Under the pieces are notes generated by a model that worked only from the letters and a program-made list of their open reading frames with translations, ran no database searches and was not told the origin of the DNA. From the NCBI RefSeq assembly GCF_009834545.1, contig NZ_CP019427.1, forward strand, positions 4,470,001 to 4,534,000: DNA of 64,000 nt, read 5' to 3'. Positions 56,908-64,000 of this stretch are shown here, piece after piece. The stretch comes from Pseudomonas sp. S04. GTDB taxonomy: Bacteria > Pseudomonadota > Gammaproteobacteria > Pseudomonadales > Pseudomonadaceae. Both the position numbers and the translations under genes were made by a program. How positions within the stretch are numbered: position 1 is the first letter of the stretch; each line of letters begins with the position of its first letter.

Positions 56908-58725
56908 TCAGTGCTGTTGCAAATGACCGTACAGTTTGGCGTACAAACCACCCTCCGCGATCAGTTGCTGATGGTCGCCATCCTCGGCAACTTGCCCGCT
57001 ATCGAACACCAACACCCGGTCGGCCTGCTTCACCGCCGAGAGGCGGTGAGCAATGATCAAGGTGGTCCGCCCACTGAGAAACCGCGCCAGCGCCAGGTGC
57101 AGGTTGTACTCGGTGGCGGCATCGAGCGCCGAGGTGGCTTCGTCGAGAATCACCACCTTGGGTTCGGCGAGCACCATCCGGGCAATCGCCAGGCGTTGGC
57201 GCTGACCACCGGACAAACGCACACCGGAACGCCCGACAATACTGTCCAGCCCCTGGGGCAAGCCCTTGACCGTGGCATCGAGTTGGGCGATCTGCAGGGC
57301 CTGCCAGCAGGCTTCGTCACTGCGCTCACGGCCCATGGTCAGGTTGGCCCGAATGCTGTCGTTGAACAGCGCCGGGTGCTGCAGCACCACCGCGACATGC
57401 TCGCGGATGGTTTCCAGGCCAATGTCGTACTGGGTGACACCGCCAAAACGGATTTCGCCGCCCTGGGGGGTATAAAGCCCCAGGAGCAATTGCACCAAGG
57501 TGCTTTTACCGCCACCACTGGCCCCGACGATGGCGACTTTTTCTCCGGGCGCAATGGACAGGTTCATCTGGTCCAGCACCGGCTCGTCGCCATAGCTGAA
57601 ACTCAGGCCTTGCACTTCGATACCGACTGTCTCGCGCCCCTTGAACGGATCGATCCCTCCCGGGTACTGCGGCTCGTCGGCGCGCGACAACAGCTCATTG
57701 ATCCGCGTCAGAGCACCGCCGGCTGCGTAATAGGCGTATTGCAGATTCAGCAGTTGTTCGACCGGACCGATCATGAACCACAGGTAGCTGAACACCGCCA
57801 GCATCTGCCCGATGGACAGGTCGGAGAACAACACGGTGAGCATCGCTGCGGCACGAAAGATGTCGATGCCGAACTGGAACAGCAAGCCACTGGCGCGGCT
57901 CGACGCATCGGTTTTCCACTGCGAGTTGACCGCATAGTTGCGCACGTCCCGGGCGCGCGCGCCAAGACGACCGAGGAAAAAGCCCTGGCGGTTGCCGGCA
58001 CGGATTTCCTGAATCGCGTCCAGGGTCTCGGTCAGCGCCTGGGTGAACCGCGAGGTGCTGTCGTTCTCCAGCTTCTTCAGGTGCTTGACCCGCTTGCCCA
58101 ACTGCACCGTGGCGTAGATCACCAGTGGGTTGAACAGCAGAATCAGCAGTGCCAGCTGCCAGTGCATCCAGACCAGGATCGCCGCCGTGCCCACCAGCGT
58201 GAGCATGGCCACGAGGAACCGACTGAGAGTCTCGCCGACAAACTTGTCGACCGTGTCCAGGTCGGTGACCAGGTGGGTGGTGACCGTGCCGCTGCCCAGG
58301 CTTTCGTACTCGCCCAGGGAAATGCACTTGAGGCGCTCGATCAGCCGCAGGCGAATGCGATACACAATGTCTTTGGCCAAACCGGCAAACAGCCGAGCCT
58401 GCACCACGTTGAACAACAATGCCGCACACCGCAGGGTCAGGGTGATCAGCAGCATCAGGCCGATATAACCGGCGGCGCTTTGCCAGGCCTGGGGCAGCGC
58501 GTGGTTCATCACCTTCAGCGCCGCATCACCATTGCCCAGCAACACCTCATCCACCAGCAACGGCAGCAGCAAGGGAATCGGCACGCTGCACAGAGTCGCC
58601 AGAACGGCGACGCCATTGGCGATCCACAAGGCTTTTTTATGCCGCAGTGCCAGGCGACGGATGTGTGCCCAACTCAGCCGATCGACTCGCTCCGGTGGCT
58701 GTCCAGCGTCAGGCTGGTCATACAC
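56908..58725 (-). CDS. ABC exporter with fused membrane and ATPase domains
   Basis: A half-transporter of 605 residues (MsbA/multidrug type), probably a homodimer. Six membrane helices span about residues 35-300; the ATPase domain has Walker A GASGGGKST, signature LSGGQRQRLAIA, Walker B VVILDEATSAL and the switch His in IIAHRLSAV. The start is taken as the GTG at 58725, overlapping the DsbA-family gene by 8 bases with GGAG about 10 bases upstream; longer frames run inside that gene. The substrate is unknown. Confidence 0.88.
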   Translation of the reverse strand: MYDQPDAGQPPERVDRLSWAHIRRLALRHKKALWIANGVAVLATLCSVPIPLLLPLLVDEVLLGNGDAALKVMNHALPQAWQSAAGYIGLMLLITLTLRCAALLFNVVQARLFAGLAKDIVYRIRLRLIERLKCISLGEYESLGSGTVTTHLVTDLDTVDKFVGETLSRFLVAMLTLVGTAAILVWMHWQLALLILLFNPLVIYATVQLGKRVKHLKKLENDSTSRFTQALTETLDAIQEIRAGNRQGFFLGRLGARARDVRNYAVNSQWKTDASSRASGLLFQFGIDIFRAAAMLTVLFSDLSIGQMLAVFSYLWFMIGPVEQLLNLQYAYYAAGGALTRINELLSRADEPQYPGGIDPFKGRETVGIEVQGLSFSYGDEPVLDQMNLSIAPGEKVAIVGASGGGKSTLVQLLLGLYTPQGGEIRFGGVTQYDIGLETIREHVAVVLQHPALFNDSIRANLTMGRERSDEACWQALQIAQLDATVKGLPQGLDSIVGRSGVRLSGGQRQRLAIARMVLAEPKVVILDEATSALDAATEYNLHLALARFLSGRTTLIIAHRLSAVKQADRVLVFDSGQVAEDGDHQQLIAEGGLYAKLYGHLQQH

Positions 58726-59353
58726 AGGCGGCACGCTCCAGCCAGCGGCCGAGCAACGGGGACAGCTCGCTAAGTGGTTGGTAGCCATTGGTCAACAAGG
58801 CCAGTTGACCGTTACGCTCGGCCAACAAGGTCGGGAAGCCGGCAATCCCCAGGTCCTGGACCCAGGTGAAATCCGCCGCCGTGGCGGCGTGCTGGTCGGC
58901 ACGGTCGAAGGCTGCGGCGAATTCGATTCGCGGCAAGCCCGCTTGCTCGGCCAACTCCACCAGCACGCTGGCATGGGTCACATCGCGCCCCTGTGCATAA
59001 AAAGCCTGCTGGATCAGCTTGAGCAACTGCCAGGCGCAATCCGGTGCCAGGCTGCGGGCCGTGACCAGCGCGCGGCAGGCGGGCTCGGTGTCGTAGACAA
59101 AACCTTCGGGCAGCGCACCGTCGAGCTTGAATGGTTGGCCAGTGGCGTCGTTGACGGCCTGCCAGTGTTCAAGAATGTAGCGTCGGGTAGTCGGCTCCAG
59201 CGCCGCGCCACTGCCCGTGCGCAAACCACCGACCACCAGGTGCACGTCCACGCCGGCGGCCTGCGCCTGCAAGGCCAATGCCTCGGCCACCGGAGCGAAC
59301 CCCCAGCACCAGGAACACATCGGGTCCATTACATAGAGCAGGCGCGCGGTCAT
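58718..59353 (-). CDS. DsbA-family (FrnE-like) protein
   Basis: Thioredoxin-fold protein of 211 residues with the redox motif CSWC in MDPMCSWCWGF close to the N-terminus and the cis-Pro region GIAGFPTLL. There is no signal peptide, so it is cytoplasmic, as for the FrnE-like branch. It starts 3 bases after the trhO stop and overlaps the ABC exporter, indicating one operon. The redox partner is unknown. Confidence 0.87.
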   Translation of the reverse strand: MTARLLYVMDPMCSWCWGFAPVAEALALQAQAAGVDVHLVVGGLRTGSGAALEPTTRRYILEHWQAVNDATGQPFKLDGALPEGFVYDTEPACRALVTARSLAPDCAWQLLKLIQQAFYAQGRDVTHASVLVELAEQAGLPRIEFAAAFDRADQHAATAADFTWVQDLGIAGFPTLLAERNGQLALLTNGYQPLSELSPLLGRWLERAACV

Positions 59354-59356
59354 GGT

Positions 59357-60298
59357 TCAGGCCTCGGTGCTGGATTGCTTGTAGTTGTAACCAATCGGGT
59401 GCGGCTGGTTGCGCGCCTTGGCCAATTCGATCTGCTTTTGCCGGTCGATCGCACTGCGACGGGTTTTCTCGCTCAGCTTATCCCAGCAATGGGGGCAACT
59501 GATGCCAGCCACATAGTGCTCGGATGCGCGGTCTTCTACGCTGACGGGTGTACGACAGGCATGACATTGATCGTAGTCGCCTTCGCTCAAGTCGTGGCGA
59601 ACGGTGACCCGGTTATCGAATACAAAACAGTCGCCCTGCCATTTGGTTTCTTCCTGCGGCACCTCTTCGAGGTACTTGAGGATTCCGCCCTTGAGGTGGA
59701 AGACCTCATCGAAGCCCTGGCTGAGCATATAGCTCGAAGCCTTCTCGCAGCGAATGCCGCCGGTGCAGAACATCGCGACCTTCTTGTGCTTGGCCGGATC
59801 GAAGTTGGCTTTGATGTAGTCGGGAAATTCGCGAAAACTGGTGGTCTTCGGGTCGATCGCCCCTTCAAAAGTGCCAATCGAGACCTCGTAGTCATTACGG
59901 GTATCGATCAACAGCACTTGCGGGTCGCTGATCAAGGCGTTCCAGTCCTGCGGCTCGACATAGGTGCCGACTTTCTTGTTCGGGTCGACGCCTTCGACGC
60001 CCAGGGTCACGATTTCTTTCTTGAGCTTGACCTTGGTGCGATAGAACGGCTGATCGTCGCAGTACGATTCCTTGTGGTCGATATCGTCCATGCGCGGGTC
60101 GTTCTTGAGCCAGGCCATCAGGCCGTCGATGCCTTCGCGGCTACCGGAAACCGTGCCGTTGATGCCTTCCTCGGCAATCAGCAGGGTGCCTTTGATGCCG
60201 TTGTCGACCATCGCCTGCAGCAGGGGCTCGCGCAGTGCAACGTAATCTTCCAGGGTGACGAACTTATACAGTGCCGCCACGACAATCTGTTGTGTCAT
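59357..60298 (-). CDS. trhO: tRNA uridine(34) hydroxylase, rhodanese family
   Basis: TrhO (formerly YceA), 313 residues, makes 5-hydroxyuridine at the wobble position of tRNAs. It has an N-terminal acylphosphatase-like domain, a rhodanese domain with the active Cys in [15 protein letters not shown], and a Cys-rich C-terminal part ([15 protein letters not shown]) that may bind metal. Full length. First gene of the trhO-DsbA-ABC unit. Confidence 0.93.
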   Translation of the reverse strand: MTQQIVVAALYKFVTLEDYVALREPLLQAMVDNGIKGTLLIAEEGINGTVSGSREGIDGLMAWLKNDPRMDDIDHKESYCDDQPFYRTKVKLKKEIVTLGVEGVDPNKKVGTYVEPQDWNALISDPQVLLIDTRNDYEVSIGTFEGAIDPKTTSFREFPDYIKANFDPAKHKKVAMFCTGGIRCEKASSYMLSQGFDEVFHLKGGILKYLEEVPQEETKWQGDCFVFDNRVTVRHDLSEGDYDQCHACRTPVSVEDRASEHYVAGISCPHCWDKLSEKTRRSAIDRQKQIELAKARNQPHPIGYNYKQSSTEA

Positions 60299-60344
60299 GG
60301 GTATTTCTCCAGGTGGCTACCCTCGTAAAGGGTGAACCGGATGC

Positions 60345-60375
60345 GAAAAAAAACGCGCCGGCATAAGCGGCGCGC
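60345..60375 (-). terminator. Rho-independent terminator downstream of bolA
   Basis: CGCGCCG-CTTATGC-CGGCGCG followed by eight T residues on the minus strand, about 40 bases after the bolA stop. Confidence 0.92.
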
Positions 60376-60412
60376 TGCGTAGTCTAACAAAAATCAGCTG
60401 GCCTGTAGGCGA

Positions 60413-60712
60413 TCAGTGCTTGCTGCCGCCGGCACAAGTCGGCGAGGCAGGCGCGGCGCCCGTCTTGGCCCATTCCTCGGGGGTATAGGTGTGCAGCGCC
60501 AACGCGTGAAACTCACCCATCAGGTCGCCCAGCGTGGCGTAGACCTTCTGGTGGCGTTTGACGCTGTTGAGCCCGGCGAACTGTTCGCTGACCACTACCG
60601 CCTTGAAGTGGGTCTGCAACCCGCGACTGTGCATGTGGCTTTCGTCCAGCACATCCAGGTGCACGGGTAGCAACGCGTTCAGCGTCGTCTCAATACGTTG
60701 TTGCATGGTCAT
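60413..60712 (-). CDS. BolA family protein
   Basis: A 99-residue BolA-type protein, a partner of monothiol glutaredoxins in iron-sulfur trafficking and a stress-linked morphogene. It has LPVHLDVLDESHMHSRG, HFKAVVVSEQFAGLNSVKRHQKVYATLGD and LALHTYTPEEW patterns with the conserved His; a short C-terminal tail carries a Cys. The ATG at 60712 has GGAG 7 bases upstream. It follows the DUF2059 gene by 12 bases on the same strand. Confidence 0.9.
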   Translation of the reverse strand: MTMQQRIETTLNALLPVHLDVLDESHMHSRGLQTHFKAVVVSEQFAGLNSVKRHQKVYATLGDLMGEFHALALHTYTPEEWAKTGAAPASPTCAGGSKH

Positions 60713-60724
60713 CACGGGCTCCGG

Positions 60725-61246
60725 TCAGGGCTTTTTCTTGGCGGCTGCCGCGGCTTTTGGATCAAGTTCGTTGGTCATGTCGGCCAGCAGTTTGTTGACC
60801 ACCGGTACCGCGCTTTCCAGTTTGGCCTGGGTCATCTGCGCCGATTGCTGAGTCAGTTGAGGCATTTTTTCCAGGACTTTTTTGCCCAGAGGCGACTTGT
60901 AGAACGCGACCAGGTCCTTGAGTTCTGATTCGCTGAAGTTGCTGGTGTACAGCTTGACCATGTCCGGCTTGAGCTTGTTCCAGCCAATGGCCTGGTCCAG
61001 CGCGGCGTTAGCCTTGGCCTGGTAGGTTTCCAGCAGGGCTTTTTTCGACTCCGGGGCCTTGGTCTGGGCAAAGCGCTGGGCAAACATCTGCTGCACCTGC
61101 ATGTACACCGGGGTACCCAGCTTGTCGGCATGCGCCAGGGTCAGGAAAGCCTCGGCGCTGGCATTGTGGCTGGCGGTATCGGCGAAGGCCTGGCCGCTGG
61201 CGCAGACCAGGGCAACCGCGGTACAGATGGCACGAAGACGGGTCAT
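60725..61246 (-). CDS. DUF2059 periplasmic protein
   Basis: A 173-residue protein with a signal peptide (RAICTAVALVCASGQAFA, cleavage after AFA) and the DUF2059 helical domain (LKDLVAFYKSPLGKKVLEKMP is typical; the conserved core is YKSPLG). It ends in a Lys/Ala-rich tail. The family has no known function. It is upstream of and probably co-transcribed with bolA. Confidence 0.85.
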   Translation of the reverse strand: MTRLRAICTAVALVCASGQAFADTASHNASAEAFLTLAHADKLGTPVYMQVQQMFAQRFAQTKAPESKKALLETYQAKANAALDQAIGWNKLKPDMVKLYTSNFSESELKDLVAFYKSPLGKKVLEKMPQLTQQSAQMTQAKLESAVPVVNKLLADMTNELDPKAAAAAKKKP

Positions 61247-61439
61247 CGAGTTTCCTTTTCTAGCTGGCGAGGTAAAACCCCAAGGGGAGCCATTCTGCGC
61301 CTAAAAAACGCGTGCGCTCAACCCCTCCCCCTTGCCGGGCCTGATTTGCAGCAACCGAACGGTAGAAAAATCGACTGATGGAACCCCCAGCGACATTCAG
61401 CACCTAAACTTCGCTATCAACCCTGAAGGAATGTGACCC

Positions 61440-62834
61440 ATGAGCCGTATTGAAACCGACAGCCTTGGCCAGGTTGAAGTCCCGGATGACGCCTACTGGG
61501 GCGCGCAGACCCAACGCTCGCTGATCAATTTCGCGATTGGTAGCGAACGCATGCCACTGGCGGTGCTGCACGCCCTGGCGCTGATCAAGAAAGCGGCGGC
61601 CCGGGTCAATGATCGTAATGGTGACCTGCCGGCCGATATTGCCCGGCTGATCGAACAGGCTGCCGACGAAGTGCTCGACGGCGAGCATGATGAGCAGTTC
61701 CCCCTGGTGGTCTGGCAAACCGGCAGCGGCACCCAGAGCAACATGAACGTCAACGAGGTGATTGCCGGGCGTGCCAACGAACTGGCCGGCAACCCGCGTG
61801 GCGGCAAGGCGCCGGTGCACCCGAACGACCACGTCAATCGCTCGCAGAGCTCCAACGACTGTTTCCCCACGGCCATGCACATCGCCACGGTGCAGGCCGT
61901 GCAACAGCAACTGCTGCCGTCGATCAACGAACTGTCCGGCGGTCTCGCCGAGCTGGCGGCGCGCCACATGAAGCTGGTGAAGACCGGGCGCACCCATCTG
62001 ATGGACGCCACGCCGATCACCTTCGGCCAGGAGATGTCCGCCTTCATTGCCCAGCTCGACTACGCCGAGCGAGCCATCCGCAGCGCCTTGCCGGCCGTCT
62101 GCGAACTGGCCCAGGGCGGGACCGCCGTCGGTACCGGGCTCAACTCGCCCCATGGCTTTGGCGAAGCGATTGCCGCGGAGCTCGCCGCCCTCTCCGGCCT
62201 GCCGTTTGTCACCGCACCGAACAAGTTCGCCGCGCTAGCCGGTCATGAGCCGCTGACCACCCTGTCCGGCGCCCTGAAAACCCTCGCCGTGACCCTGATG
62301 AAACTCGCCAACGACTTGCGCCTGCTCGGCTCCGGGCCGCGCGCCGGTTTCGCCGAGGTCAGGCTGCCGGCCAACGAGCCAGGCAGTTCGATCATGCCCG
62401 GCAAGGTCAACCCGACCCAGTGCGAAGCCCTGTCGATGCTGGCCTGCCAAGTGCTAGGGAACGACGTGGCGATCGGCTTCGCCGCGAGCCAAGGTCACCT
62501 GCAGTTGAACGTGTTCAAGCCTGTGATCATCCACAACCTGTTGCAATCGATCCGCTTGCTCGCCGACGGCTGCAGCAACTTCCAGTTGCACTGCATCGCC
62601 GGCCTGGAACCGGATGCCGGGCAAATGGCCGCTCACCTGGAACGAGGCTTGATGCTGGTGACCGCGCTGAACCCGCACATCGGTTATGACAAGTCGGCGG
62701 AAATCGCCAAGAAAGCCTACAGCGAGGGGTTAACCCTGCGTGAGGCGGCGTTGCAGTTGGGCTACCTGACAGACGAGCAGTTCGATGCCTGGGTGCGCCC
62801 GGAAAACATGCTGGAGGCAGGCAAGCAGGGCTGA
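61440..62834 (+). CDS. fumC: Class II fumarate hydratase
   Basis: FumC, 464 residues, iron-independent fumarase of the TCA cycle, a homotetramer. It has [28 protein letters not shown], the catalytic [11 protein letters not shown]is, and the lyase signature [13 protein letters not shown]. The ATG is preceded by AAGGA. In P. aeruginosa fumC1 sits with sodA and is iron-regulated; here it is next to bolA and DUF2059 genes instead, so it may be a different paralogue. Confidence 0.95.
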   Translation: MSRIETDSLGQVEVPDDAYWGAQTQRSLINFAIGSERMPLAVLHALALIKKAAARVNDRNGDLPADIARLIEQAADEVLDGEHDEQFPLVVWQTGSGTQSNMNVNEVIAGRANELAGNPRGGKAPVHPNDHVNRSQSSNDCFPTAMHIATVQAVQQQLLPSINELSGGLAELAARHMKLVKTGRTHLMDATPITFGQEMSAFIAQLDYAERAIRSALPAVCELAQGGTAVGTGLNSPHGFGEAIAAELAALSGLPFVTAPNKFAALAGHEPLTTLSGALKTLAVTLMKLANDLRLLGSGPRAGFAEVRLPANEPGSSIMPGKVNPTQCEALSMLACQVLGNDVAIGFAASQGHLQLNVFKPVIIHNLLQSIRLLADGCSNFQLHCIAGLEPDAGQMAAHLERGLMLVTALNPHIGYDKSAEIAKKAYSEGLTLREAALQLGYLTDEQFDAWVRPENMLEAGKQG

Positions 62835-62874
62835 AGCAGCCAGTTGGCACGCTTGCGCAGGTTATACACAATCC

Positions 62875-62899
62875 CTGTGTGAGCGAGCCTGCTCGCGAT
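62875..62899. repeat. REP sequence downstream of fumC
   Basis: CTGTGTGAGCGAGCCTGCTC(GCGAT) matches the REP consensus and lies between convergent fumC and the transporter gene. No inverted partner is seen in the short gap. Confidence 0.75.
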
Positions 62900-62922
62900 G
62901 CCCTAAAGTACGCCGCATTTTT

Positions 62923-63891
62923 TCAACTGATCCGCGTCACCGCCGCCCGCATCCGCCGAGCCCTGAGCCCGGCAATCAGCGACGGCCCCAATGCCACCAG
63001 CGCCGACCCCAGCACCACCAGCAACGCGCCGCCATACGCCAGGCCATTGATCTGCTCGGCCTGCACATACTCAGGCCATAACCAGGCCGCCAACGCCACT
63101 GCCGCAAAAGTCACCAACGGGGTGATCGCCAGCGTTGCACTGACCCGTGAGGCTTCCCAATGGGCCAGCGCCTCGGCAAACGCGCCATAGGCAACCAGGG
63201 TATTGAGGCAGCACGCCAGTAGCAGCCAGCCTTGCAGCGGGCTCAACTGCAGCGCCTCCAGTGGATGCACCCACGGCGTGAGCAACAGGGCGCAAAACAG
63301 GTAGATCACCATCATCACCTGTAGCGAATTCCACACTGTCAGCAATTGTTTTTGCCCCAGCGCATAGAAGGTCCACACGGTGGAAGCCAACAAAATCAGG
63401 AGCACCCCGGCGGTGTAGTCACTCAAGGACGTCAGCAACTCGCTCAGGCGTTGATTGAAAAACAGCCCGAAGCCGAGCATCAGCACCAGCAGGCCAATCC
63501 CCTGCCCCAGGCTGAAACGCTCCTTGAATATCAACACACTGCCGATCAGCAACAGGATCGGGCCCACCTGCACCACCAGTTGCGCAGTGCCGGGGCTCAA
63601 TAGATTCAGGCCCATGAGGTACAGCACGTAGTTCCCCACCAGCCCGAGCACAGCCATCAGCACCAGCCAGCCGCCTTTGGGGCCTAGGGCCTTGCGGCTT
63701 GGCAGGCGCCGGGTGGCGGCTAGGTAGGCAAACAGGCACCCACCGGAAACCAGCAGGCGAAACCAGGTCACCGTGACCGGGTCCATCACCAGCAGCACCT
63801 GCTTGAGCTTGATCGGCAGGATGCCCCATAAAAAAGCGGTCAGCAGGGCCAGGAACAGACCATAGACCCAGCGACCGGACGAAATGTGCAT
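62923..63891 (-). CDS. DMT-superfamily (EamA) transporter
   Basis: Integral membrane protein of 322 residues with ten predicted helices in two EamA repeats (each about 140 residues), as in small-metabolite exporters. An early FLWGILPIKLK motif and the second-repeat LNTLVAYGAFAEALAHWEASRVSA segment fit. The C-terminus is basic and cytoplasmic. The substrate cannot be inferred. The start at 63891 has no clear alternative. Confidence 0.87.
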   Translation of the reverse strand: MHISSGRWVYGLFLALLTAFLWGILPIKLKQVLLVMDPVTVTWFRLLVSGGCLFAYLAATRRLPSRKALGPKGGWLVLMAVLGLVGNYVLYLMGLNLLSPGTAQLVVQVGPILLLIGSVLIFKERFSLGQGIGLLVLMLGFGLFFNQRLSELLTSLSDYTAGVLLILLASTVWTFYALGQKQLLTVWNSLQVMMVIYLFCALLLTPWVHPLEALQLSPLQGWLLLACCLNTLVAYGAFAEALAHWEASRVSATLAITPLVTFAAVALAAWLWPEYVQAEQINGLAYGGALLVVLGSALVALGPSLIAGLRARRMRAAVTRIS

Positions 63892-64000
63892 GCAAACCCC
63901 AGAGCAAGACGGCGAGAAAAGCCCATTCTAGGCTTCCACGCCGGCATCACACAGGGACAGTTGCGCACTAGCCGCTAATAAGACTGTATGGGTCGCTCGG

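Noticed and set aside
56911..58773. 620-codon open frame opposite the ABC exporter
   Set aside because: Antisense shadow of a clear ABC exporter.

Overview
The window is chromosomal DNA of a Pseudomonas, most likely from the P. fluorescens group. The gene order gyrA-mtnA-mtaD-ubiG-mupP-yciK on one side, and serC-pheA-hisC-(tyrA/aroA fusion)-cmk-rpsA-ihfB-lapA followed by an O-antigen locus bounded by wbpM and comEA on the other, is the arrangement I know from Pseudomonas. High-GC codon use and REP/REPIN palindromes fit. No tRNA, rRNA, CRISPR array or intact insertion sequence was seen.

Region 1 (1-12.8 kb): a patatin-like lipase; the complete high-affinity potassium system kdpFABC with its sensor and regulator kdpDE, all on the minus strand; an isolated rfbC; a small DUF2897 gene; a GntR regulator with a DUF1989 protein; and a TetR regulator beside the 3' remnant of a short-chain dehydrogenase gene.

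Region 2 (12.8-34.6 kb): the surface polysaccharide island. It is visibly AT-richer than its flanks and lies between comEA and lapA/ihfB. On the plus strand are an ABC exporter (wzm, wzt with a C-terminal carbohydrate-binding domain), a methyltransferase with a long coiled coil, a GT2-GT4 double glycosyltransferase, a GT4 enzyme, and two proteins sharing a COG5610-type C-terminal domain, one with and one without an N-terminal HAD domain. Converging on it from the other side are rfbB-rfbD-rfbA (dTDP-rhamnose), a GT2 enzyme, a 4-reductase-like SDR and WbpL (initiating sugar-phosphate transferase). wbpM (4,6-dehydratase) and a GalE-like epimerase sit at the comEA end. There is no wzx/wzy/wzz, so chains are probably started by WbpL, completed in the cytoplasm and exported by Wzm/Wzt. 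A degenerate second copy of the wbpM 3' end next to comEA looks like the scar of an earlier serotype-cassette replacement.

Region 3 (34.8-51.3 kb): housekeeping genes: lapA, ihfB, a small lipoprotein, rpsA, cmk, aromatic amino acid and serine synthesis (tyrA/aroA, hisC, pheA, serC), gyrA, methylthioadenosine salvage (mtnA, mtaD), ubiG and mupP.

Region 4 (51.4-64 kb): a YciK-like SDR; two cyclic-di-GMP proteins flanking a TenA/haem-oxygenase-fold protein; an operon of trhO, a DsbA-family protein and an ABC exporter; bolA with a DUF2059 protein; fumC; and a DMT-family transporter.

The most promising material for new biology is 20.7-28.7 kb: a WbdD-like chain-terminating methyltransferase candidate followed by glycosyltransferases interleaved with the paired COG5610-domain proteins, whose biochemical role I do not know.
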